Assembly: GCF_047663525.1 (NCBI RefSeq)
Contig: NC_092607.1
Location: 5,923,001 to 5,987,000 of the forward strand
From: Anas platyrhynchos
Lineage: Eukaryota; Chordata; Aves; Anseriformes; Anatidae
Reading direction: 5' to 3'
DNA: 64,000 bases
The position numbers were made by a program, and so were the translations under genes. The stretch's first letter is position 1. The number at the start of each line of letters is the position of its first letter. The notes below the pieces were generated by a model. That model was not told the origin of the DNA and did no database searches. It saw nothing but the letters and a program-made list of their open reading frames with translations. This document shows positions 55,401 to 64,000 of the stretch, in pieces.

Positions 55401-58400
55401 GCTTCCAGCCAGGTTTCTGCAGCCTCCTCTTCGTGCTAGCTGGGACCTAACTTCATGGGCTTCGTGTGCAGGATCTCTGAGGTTTTCTCCACAGCTGCTC
55501 GGTGAGCGAAGAAAAGTCCTGAAATATCGCTGTTGGATTGGGCTTATTCCGCTTGGGTGAGACCAAAAAAATGGAGAGAGAAGGGGGCCCCAGAAGACCC
55601 CGCTGCCAATTCAGTGTGTGTTCGCTGCTGTCCACCCAACAGGAGAGCAAGAGGGAGACCAACTCTGCTTCTAAATGAAAACTGGTGACTCGCTGCTCTT
55701 ACAGAACTCACGAGATGCGGATCTTAACCAAGATGGTTGCAGGGAAAGAGAGCTCCATCCCATTTAATTGAATTTGAATCCCTCCGCAGAATCCAAAATC
55801 TTTCCGCTGGCAAATGCCGCCCCGCCACAATGGAAACACTCTGAGCCAGGGCAGCCTCAGAAGGACCACAGGCTGGAGCTTGCAACGAAACCAAAGACGG
55901 GCATTAAATCAAGAGAAAGAAAAGCTTAAAAGCTTAGTTTTTTTTATTTTTTTTATTTTTTTTTTTTTAAAGCAGTTACAAGGAGATGAGAGCAAGGAAA
56001 CATTTACTTCAGTCTTTCAGAATTTGACGTCTGGAAGTTTTCTGCAGCCCAGCACAAGTGGCTGCGTATCAGAGGCCAGGATGGGGAGAGGAAGCCTGGC
56101 TGGTAGAGAAATGAGGACGGAGACGGGTTCTGCCCCACACCAAGTGTGTGTTTGTGTGATTACCAAAGGCAGCATGAAGCCCAGGACAAAGTTACGCACC
56201 AAACAGCACTGAAGGGCTTTTGGCCTGTTCTGAGAGCACTTGGATGCTGAACTCTGTGCTGCACCGCTGGAACCTCAGGCTGCAGCCCGCTCACGTCATC
56301 GCTGCCTGTGGTATCTCCCACATCAGCTGGAGCCAGATAGTTGGATCCTGGCCCTGGCGTTTTGCTGCTTGTTCTTTGCACTTTACCCAGCAATTAATCC
56401 GGTTCCTCCTGCAGCTCGTGGGGTTGTGTGCTCCTCCCATGGCGGGGACCGGGTAGTGGCAGAGCTCCTCGCCCTCTCTGTGCTGGGTGTTACAGGGAGA
56501 GCTGGGGATTGGTGACTTCAAAGAGGCTGACCCATTACTCACATGCGAAATGAAGCGAAGCCATTTCGACTTTCTGGTTTTGTCCTGCCATTTCTTGTAA
56601 GGGCGGCCTCCACAGAAGGAATTCTGCCACATCAACCAGCATCGCTGGAGAATGACTCTTACTCCAAAGTCAGAAATTAGAGAAAAGTTTAAAACTGGAG
56701 GGAGCGTTACGTGCCAGGCTTGCTCGGATTGCTTCAGTCTCTCCTTGTAGCAAGAAAAACTGGTGCTTAAGAACCTTGAAATTCTTAAAGTATGAATTTG
56801 AGTATTTCATCAGGAAAAGAGCCCTAAAGATCTGGGAAGCTAGGACAGGAGAGGACTCGTAGGAACTAGTGTCAGTCTGAGGTTTTCATGTGCTTGCATC
56901 AGTTTCCTTGCCTTCCTGTATGCTGTCTTACAAGCCTAGAAAAGGGTTAAATTCTCAGTCAGAAACAGGAGGATATTTGCATATAATTGTCTAATTGGAA
57001 CTGAATGGCCCATCCCTTTGGAATGGTAGCTGAGGTGTAGCTGAGAAGGATGTCTTGGCTGAAACAATAAGGAAGGTGATTTCCTGGCTGTTAACTATTA
57101 ACAATGAGCATTAAAGCAGGCTGGAAGGAAACAATGCGGGTTAACTGACCCAGAGTGAGAGCAGCTGAGAAGTGTGGCTCCAGGAGTGAGGGAAAATTCA
57201 CCCATGTGGCACTGAAGTAAGGTCTTGCTGGCCTGAGGATTGGCGTTTTTTAAAAAAATATATTTTATTTGAAAGGTATATAAAATTTTGTAAAACCAGC
57301 CAGAGGTCTTGCTGGGTTTAATTAATAAGTCTCCTCTGCCCTTCTCTACAAGGATAAATCCTCACTTAAGGTTTGTCTGGGTACCTGCAGTGAGGTCACG
57401 CTAAGCAGAGGGGCTAAGTTCTGGTTCATGCTACCTGGGCTGGGGGATTGATGGAGAGTTCCTCCCTTAGAGCATCCCCTGGAATTAACCTGCAGCGTTC
57501 AGCCTCTGGAGATTTTTCAGTGCTCTAAGCAGAATATTCGCTAGTCTTGTGCTGCTGCTTCGTTTGTGTAGGGGTAAAATACTGGGGAGGAGGAAGAAAA
57601 TTGGAGGACGTTTGCAAACTGCAGTAGCAAACGCTGAGGTGTTCTTTGTGGCTGCAGCCTGCCTCCCGGGGTAGCAGCGGTGCTGTTGTGCTGCTGCTGC
57701 TGTCGGTCTCCAGTTCCAAACAGCCCAGGACTGCAGGAGGGGTCTCACCGGGGTGTTGATACGTCCCTCAGGAGTGCTTGTGAATCTTGAGGCTTTGGGC
57801 CAGTGCTAGGACCAGCAACGCTTTTAGGGACTTGGCTGAGGAAAGGCTCGTTACTGGTTGAACGTAACGAGTAATGAAGTCTTTCTGTCTTCAGCGTGTG
57901 CTCTCTACGTCAGTCCAGTGTTGTTTGTGATAGTGTCAGGGTCCCCAGTTTCCTCCTTCAGTGACCTGTCAATCAGAGGTACACTCTTGGAATTATTTAG
58001 AGATGATTATGTTTCCATACTAACTAATAACTAAGTAACTTCAAATAAGTATTCAAAGTGGTAACATCTGCCTTAAGCCCAGTCCCTGATGAGGTACATG
58101 GACCATCTGAAATTCTGCTGCTGCCAGTCCTGGATAGATTGCTGCTTGGGAAAAGGTGCTGTGCTCTCTGATGGTACAGTCTACAACACGTGATTTTCTG
58201 TGATATTCCAATATTGGGATTGTGGGCAGGCTGTTTTCCCGGGTGTCATGCACTGGACACGTGGGAATTATATTCGTCTTTCGTTGCAGATCACAGAGGC
58301 CTTGTTAAAGGAAAGAGATAAACAAGCAAAGTGGAATGGGATTCCCTTACTGTTGCAAAAGCTGTACGAGCATAGCCACCCAAACAGCGACTTCTCCCAG

Positions 58401-61400
58401 TGCCAAAGCATCTTAAAGGTATTGTCTGCTGTCTTCTCCTGGAATGGGGTGGGTTTTTTTGTTGTTACTTTCTCTAAAGACTGGTATGATGATATACTGT
58501 GACTTTTGAAAGTGTGTGCATGATAGTACCTGTGAACTGGATGCAAATAATAGCTAGGAATGCATGTAATTAATTAGTCACCAGATCACATGGATAGTCT
58601 GAGAAAGTTGTGTTTATACTGATGAATAGTTTTCTCTATGAATCATCTCTTTTTTTGTTTTTTTGTTTTTAAACTGCATACAGGAAATTTCTCCACTTCT
58701 CTCGATGGAAGCCATGGCATTTGTTACAGAAGATAGAAAAGCTGCTCAAGAGTCCACTTTCCCAAACACGTACACCTTTGACTTGTTTGGAGGAGTTGAT
58801 GTAAGTGTGGTTGGTTGTGCTTTTGTTTCTTTTTGTTGCTGTTTTTTTTTTCTTTTTTCTTCCTCCAAAGACACCAAGAGATTTCTGCATGGTAGTCATG
58901 CCGTTGCTAAATCTGTAAATGACACCTTTGAGACTTGTGAAGTTTCTAAATGCAAGCAACAGAAACATTTTACTGTTTTGATGTTAGTAATTACATTTGT
59001 GTCTATTTGAGTTGTTCAAAATGTTAAAAAAAAAAAAAAAAAGTTTTTTTTAATGTATTACATCATCAAAAGCAAAATGCTGGTTTTTATGTTGTAAATT
59101 TGATTTTCTTCAGGTAGCCTGCTTGTACTTGAGAGACAACACCTCTAGGGTCTTCAACGGTTTCAAATGATTTCTAGTTGTAAGGTTAAATACTACAGTC
59201 ACTACTAGAGCAATAAGAATGACACTTACTGAAGGGAATGTCTTTGTTTTTAAGCACACTAGGACACTCCTGGCAAGGTTGTCCCTTTATTGCTGCCATG
59301 CAACACACACTGCTTCATCTGTGGAAAAATTTTTAAGCTGGGCTGCTAGGTTTATGTGTAGATGTTTTGGCATTTTATCTTTTTTGTTTGTCTGTTATAA
59401 TTTGACATTACAAATATACCCAAGTTTGTTCAATTTTATTGTGACAGACAATGGGATCTTACTTTTCCTTAGAAATGTATGATTTGTGTTTTTCAGGCGA
59501 CTGATTAACTTTTTTTCTTCTCTAGCAGTCTTTGCTACTTCTCTCTTGTTACTCTTAATGGGCCTTTATTCCAACAAGACATCTATTTAGGATATATTAT
59601 TTTGAAAATAACACTCGCTTAGTTGCTGGAGTCATGTCACTTGAGGACAACATTCTTCAGCTACCCAAGCAATTTAGAACATAGTATGAAAATGTTTAAA
59701 AACAATACTTTTTATTTTTAAACAGAAAAAGCGATGTTTTCCATTAAAGTGCTTTTACCATAAGAATGCACTGAAAAAAGCCTTGTTTCATATTTAAATG
59801 AGTATGTATATTTGTTTTTGTGATAGTCAGGGGGAGTGATTTGGTGGTTTGTTTTTTTTTTGGTTGGTTGTTGGTTGTTTTTTTTTCAGCTTGCTTGGGT
59901 AACAGTCAGCTTTCTGACTATAACAATAGATACCTGGTTCCTAATTACCTGGAACTGTGGTGAGAGATTTAGCTGGTCCAAGTGGGTTTAATCTGGTTAA
60001 AGGTAGTGTTAGAAGGCAGCGGTAGGTGTTTTTGAAAGTCCTGCTTTAGGACTTGAGAGACAATTAGTCTGATCTACTAGTTCTGTGTGTGCCACGTACT
60101 GATTCTGTGTTGGGATATTTCAAACCACGAAGTATCAGTAATTTAGGAAGACACCAGATTTGCAGTGTACTCCGTAGCATCGCACTATAATGTGTGATAG
60201 CATATTGGTGTAGGTACTTTCAGATTCAGACAGCCTTTACATCAAGGAAGAAGAAAAGCACATTTATGCATCATTCCTTTGTAAGAATTATTGTAAAATG
60301 CTGCCTGAGAGTACGAGCATGTCAATTAATACATGAGCTTTAGGGACTTTGGACATGAATGCAAGCCCATTTCAAGCAATTAGATCTCATAACTCCATTT
60401 CTGTGTTTTGTTTGTTTTGTTTTGTTTTGTTTTCTGGGTAAGTGAGGCACCCTCTTACCTATTCTCTCTCTGCCTTTTGGCCTCTTGCACTTCTTGCTGC
60501 ATATTGTTGCGGTTTCAGTAGGATGGCTGAAGAAAGCCCTCTCCAAGGAGTGTCTGACACCACTGCAGTCCAGTCCCTGGAGTGTATGTGCGAAGCATAC
60601 CAGTGCTCAAGGATAAGATGATAACTACGTGGTGGGTTATAGTACTGACAAAGAAAAAGAGATAGGGTATGCTTCTGTGGCAGGATAGAAGAGATCTTTA
60701 CTGCAGCCACTCTTAAAAGACTCACTGCTTGCAGTAGATGTTCTTTCCCAGAAGAAGAGCAGGTGGCCTGCATCCCAAGTGTTCATGGATATCTTTGTGT
60801 GCTTATCTCGGGTACGTGGCTTTGAGGTGTGCATTCTCCTCCTAAAAATTAAGCTGTTAATCTGAGCACTACATTAGTGCTGCTGTCATTTTTACTTCCC
60901 TATTAATTCAACAGTTGCTCTAACAAATACTGAAAAATGTATTTTCTTCTTTCAAGTTGAAATACATTTTGAAATCCGGCAGGATTTAGGAAGAGCCCTT
61001 TCAAAATCTGCATTTCTTTGCAGATTATTGCTAAAGATTCATTATTTTGGGAAATATGCGATAGTCGTCCTTGATGTTATCTGGATATGTGTGAAAATAC
61101 ATTCTTTGCTGACTTGTGCTTAAAAACTTGCCAGTGGGAGCCTATTTTATACATATGTTATTTTTCTGCAGGGTAAATACACCTATTTTTTGTGAATGTA
61201 ATTTTGACACCACTGGGTTTTTGATAGTAAAATTCCCATCAGTCATCTTAGTGACTTCAACAGAGATGGGTCTAAGTTCGAATTTTTTGCTGACAAATTA
61301 ACTGGTTATTTGTGTCCCAGTGATTATTCCCGTAATTCTTTATCTATTGTTTTTCAGCTTTTAGTAGAAATTCTCATGAGACCAACTCTTATGACACAAA

Positions 61401-64000
61401 AGAAGAAACAAAAAAGTAAGTAAATAGGTCTGCTCATTTTTTTTCCATTTTTGCCTTGTACCCTTCTTGAAGCAGGAGTTATTCTATTTTTCTGTTGCTC
61501 TTTTCCTTCTATACCAAGGATTTCGTGTTCCAAAATGAATCATTGGTTTCTTTGTTCTCTGTAGTACTGATTTATGTTGAGAATTAGGATAGTAACCTGC
61601 TGCAAAATCAGGAGTATTCATGCTGTCAGCAGAACATTTCTCAACACAGCAAATCTGTAGTCACTTGAAACTTCACCTTACTGTGGCTATAGCTACTGTT
61701 AACAATTACTAACAACAGTCCACAAAGCATTGTTTATGTAATAGGAGTTACAGAGATCGTGAGATATGAAAAGTATGCTGTTTTCCTGACCAAGTCACAA
61801 TGACTACTAATTTCCAAATTGTTGTAAAGAGAACTTGCTAATGGGGAGCAGTAGCTTCAGGTCAGCTTTCCTGCTGGAGCAGCTTCAGTTTAGTGTTTCC
61901 ATTTCTCTTGTCTGTGATTCTTCTGACTCCCTACAACTCTCCCGAGGAAAGGAAATGTCATGGTATGCGCCGTGGTCCCTGCCCACCAGCCAGGGAGCTT
62001 CAAAGGTGAAGTAACTTGAAGTTGAGCTAGAGGCAGCTGTTCTGTGCCCATATGTTTTTTAAATATTAAAATGCTGGAATAAATCAGATTGAAAGCTTTT
62101 CTACCAATTCCTGATGCTGCCTGGAGAAAAACACATGAACTAAAGACTGACTTCTTTTCACGTTTAATAATTGGAACTAATTTGTTTATAGCATTTTTTC
62201 CATATTGACAAATTTTGAGTTGATCTATGACTTCTTTCCTTCTCTAAAATACTGTTTACAAACCCTGTAATTTTGCATGTGTGACTAAGTGTGCTAGCCC
62301 TCAGGTACATCTCCATCTGCAGTCCTAGGCGGTAGTTTTGGAAGAAGGTAAGCAAACAGAGCAGATACAGAGTGATTTTATTGTGTTTTTTATCTGCAAG
62401 ACATTTGCAGGTATGATCCAAGTCAGTAGTTAGCCTGAAATTCTCACTCAGTTTACAGCTATTAATTTCGCTACTGTGGACATCACTGATCAACGTTACT
62501 TGTTAAGATGAGGCTAGTGAATGTCTGTTTTCTCCTTTGCAGTAAGCGATGACCTCATCAAGGACTGTTTAAGCATACTGTACAACACGTGCATATGTGT
62601 AAGTGCAACTGCTATGAAAATGTGTTCTGGCTTGACCAGTGCATCTGCTGGGTATGGGCTTCATGTGACGGGATTGTTTTATACTTGACGACAGACTCTT
62701 AAACATAACTTAAAATGACTCTGAAACTTTTCGTTAGAATTCCTTTAGTTAAATGTGGGACCACCCTACATTTTGGATTGTTGTTCAAATAATTTGTGTT
62801 TTCTTAGGCACATTGTTACGCTTAATCTCTCTTGGTTGGATCTTTGTGTATCTGTGTTCCCATAGGAAATTCATGTCAGCGTTTGTTGTGTTGAAGCTTA
62901 AAATTTGAAACTAAATGGATGCCTGCAGTCTAACCCAAGCTACAGCTCATCTTGTTCAGTAACAGTGCTGGCAAACTCTTTAAGTTTGATCCTGCAGATT
63001 CTTTGTATGTTGAATACCAGTGCAGTTGTGCATTGATGGCAGATCAGTGCCAGCTATTGAAATAGCTTCAGAATTGTAATGGAGAGCTAGAAGGGCATGC
63101 CTCTGATTATGCTTACAGGGAACATCCTCACCATTGTTTAGTTAATCACGCAGTTTATTAGGTCGTAACCTAGGGAGCATTGTTTAATGAAAAAAAAACA
63201 AGTTGATAGTCACTGGACTGGAGCTCTTCCAAAGACATCAACCTTATCTGGAGAGTTTGAGTACTAAGTATCTGTGTACAGATGGGAAGGAGAACAGAGG
63301 GAACACCACCGCCTGCTTGACTTAATAGGATTTTATTTTGTTCCTTAAACCAGAGGTAATGCAACTTTTGCAGACTGTGATTATTGTAATAGCAAAGGAA
63401 CAAGTTTGCATTTTTTTGGATTAGCTGCTGTTTGACTTGCTTCACTTCATTATTACCACTCATTTGAATGAGAAATGTTCAGGATCACAGAGGTCTTCTG
63501 TGTGCAACATAAACTGTTCTTATACTTATCTGTAAATATTTAGGAAGTATGTAAGCTAGTCTATTTCTGTGAGCAGTGGTGATAGGTCAGTCACAATAGC
63601 CAACTTTGCAAGCACTGAGGATGTAGTTTGTTACATTTAATTCCAGAAAAGAGTGTCCGTGGTGTCAGCAGAGATCAGAGCGTGAAAGCTAGCATTACTT
63701 AACTCTGTGATGAACCCAAAAGTCGTGCCTTAGTGTGCTGTAGCATGACTGATGTGTTCATCACTGAATTCATTAAGGCTGAAGCGTGATTCTGGTTGCT
63801 TGGACTCTGCCCAGCTGAGAGCAATGCTAACAGTTAAGGAGGAATCTGGGGACTGCATTTGCATATTATGAAATGGAGCTGATTATAATTTGTATGGGAA
63901 ACTAGAGATGAGCCTCTCTGACATGTTTCCAGGCATTCAGTGTTTACTCTTGATTTAAGCAAGTAAACGACTCTGCCTTGAGTGAAGGTTCTCATCTTGG
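49224..64000 (+). CDS. TRPC4AP: TRPC4AP (TRUSS), 5' part; gene continues past the window
   Basis: Five coding exons are present: 49224-49400, 58290-58418, 58684-58800, 61358-61415 and 62543-62598. They join in frame to 179 codons, and the remaining exons lie beyond 64000. Exons 2-5 encode the well-conserved N-terminal block of TRPC4AP (KERDKQAKWNGIP, EISPLLSMEAMAFVTE, FDLFGGVD, LVEILMRPT, KDCLSILYNTC). TRPC4AP is a cytosolic, armadillo-like helical scaffold first found with TNF receptor 1 and TRPC4. It also acts as a DDB1-CUL4 substrate receptor, reported for MYC family proteins and C-degrons. The start codon has a strong Kozak context (GCCATGG). The first 34 residues are an Ala/Gly/Arg-rich low-complexity stretch, longer in glycine than the mammalian proteins I remember; homology starts at about NILAQLRRGQLSGRGL. 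It lies about 5 kb downstream of EDEM2 on the same strand. Confidence 0.95.
49551..49566. repeat. C16 homopolymer
   Basis: Sixteen uninterrupted C residues (G16 on the minus strand) in the CpG island, prone to i-motif/G-quadruplex structure and to sequencing error. Confidence 0.9.
51319..51356. repeat. 17-bp direct duplication
   Basis: TCCATTTTGTGAGGAAA occurs at 51319-51335 and again, identical, at 51340-51356, separated by AAAA. Confidence 0.9.
55938..55968. repeat. T-rich simple repeat
   Basis: T-runs interrupted by single A residues (T8 A T8 A T14 pattern, approximate). Confidence 0.85.
58290..58418 (+). CDS. TRPC4AP: TRPC4AP exon 2
   Basis: Residues 60-102, phase 0 at both ends. ITEALLKERDKQAKWNGIP then LLLQKLYEH and CQSILK, the conserved helical start of the scaffold. 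Donor AAAG|GTATTG is slightly unusual but has the invariant GT. Confidence 0.94.
58419..58683 (+). other. TRPC4AP intron 2
   Basis: 265 bp, GTATTG...TACAG. A T-rich tract precedes the acceptor. Nothing else seen. Confidence 0.8.
58684..58800 (+). CDS. TRPC4AP: TRPC4AP exon 3
   Basis: Residues 103-141, phase 0. EISPLLSMEAMAFVTEDRK and TYTFDLFGGVD, among the best-conserved parts of the protein. Donor GAT|GTAAGT. Confidence 0.95.
58801..61357 (+). other. TRPC4AP intron 3
   Basis: 2557 bp, GTAAGT...TTTCAG. Contains an A17 run (59026-59042), T-rich GGTTGGTTG-type sequence near 59850-59890 and a (TTTTG)n repeat at 60404-60433. No nested gene recognised. Confidence 0.75.
61358..61415 (+). CDS. TRPC4AP: TRPC4AP exon 4 (58 nt)
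   Basis: Residues 142-160 plus one base: LLVEILMRPTLMTQKKKQK, then a split Ile codon completed by exon 5. The A-rich exon end (CAAAAAA|GTAAGT) leaves little choice of donor. Confidence 0.92.
61416..62542 (+). other. TRPC4AP intron 4
   Basis: 1127 bp, GTAAGT...TTGCAG. AT-rich, with no embedded feature recognised. Confidence 0.8.
62543..62598 (+). CDS. TRPC4AP: TRPC4AP exon 5 (56 nt)
   Basis: Completes codon 161 (Ile) and runs to codon 179: SDDLIKDCLSILYNTCIC, matching the conserved TRPC4AP block. Phase 0 donor TGT|GTAAGT. Too short to stand out as an open frame. Confidence 0.93.
62599..64000 (+). other. TRPC4AP intron 5 (continues past the window)
   Basis: 1402 bp visible, starting GTAAGT. 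I found no further TRPC4AP exon before the edge. No nested gene or transposon recognised. Confidence 0.75.

Larger units (their letters stand above)
49401..58289 (+). other. TRPC4AP intron 1 (8.9 kb)
   Basis: GTACCG...TTGCAG. The first 300 bp belong to the CpG island and include a C16 run (49551-49566). Other simple sequence: a 17-bp near-tandem duplication at 51319-51356, TTTTA-type repeats near 52730-52750 and a T/A-rich run at 55938-55968. I recognise no nested gene. The open frames at 53044-53451, 54890-55366 and 55814-56212 are anonymous and doubled on the other strand. Confidence 0.75.

Noticed and set aside
1-64000. CRISPR arrays, bacterial operons, complete endogenous retroviruses
   Set aside because: No regularly spaced identical repeats with unique spacers, no LTR pairs, and no gag/pol-like frames were seen; the window is vertebrate nuclear DNA.

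Overview
The window reads as bird genomic DNA on a gene-dense, GC-rich (microchromosome-like) segment. The evidence is (i) two vertebrate genes with ordinary GT-AG introns, (ii) 5'-truncated CR1 LINE tails, the typical avian interspersed repeat, with no Alu- or B-type SINEs, and (iii) short introns and CpG-island promoters. A galliform or related bird is plausible, but the species cannot be fixed from sequence alone. All gene assignments come from conceptual splicing and remembered family motifs, not from a search.

Layout: positions 1 to about 35,700 hold no protein-coding gene that I can support. This region contains one tRNA-Glu(TTC) gene on the minus strand (3160-3231), CR1 relics, a G-rich 9-bp minisatellite (10321-10428), a 300-bp purine tract (19377-19684), several homopolymer runs, and AT-rich islands with homeodomain-like TAATTA motifs that look like regulatory DNA. 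A third CR1 tail (35722-36002) runs directly into the CpG-island promoter of EDEM2. EDEM2 (36123-44103, + strand) is complete: 11 coding exons join in frame to a 575-residue GH47 ER mannosidase-like protein. About 5 kb of intergenic DNA follows, with another CR1 tail and a long imperfect hairpin (48881-48974). TRPC4AP (+ strand) then starts at 49224 from a CpG island carrying a ZNF143-type site; its first five coding exons (179 codons) are present and the rest lies beyond the right edge.

Functionally the two genes are neighbours rather than partners. EDEM2 starts mannose trimming of misfolded glycoproteins for ER-associated degradation. TRPC4AP (TRUSS) is a cytosolic scaffold and CUL4-DDB1 substrate receptor. 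Their head-to-tail order EDEM2 then TRPC4AP matches the order I recall for human 20q11.22. In human, PROCR and MMP24 lie on the other side of EDEM2; I found no recognisable exon of either in the 36 kb upstream.

The most unusual structures are the 94-nt hairpin in the TRPC4AP upstream region (pre-miRNA size, 38 of 43 arm positions paired), the regularly spaced GGGG minisatellite, a roughly 20-bp-phased AAATC repeat at 8922-9030, and CTCF-like sites in divergent orientation on either side of EDEM2.
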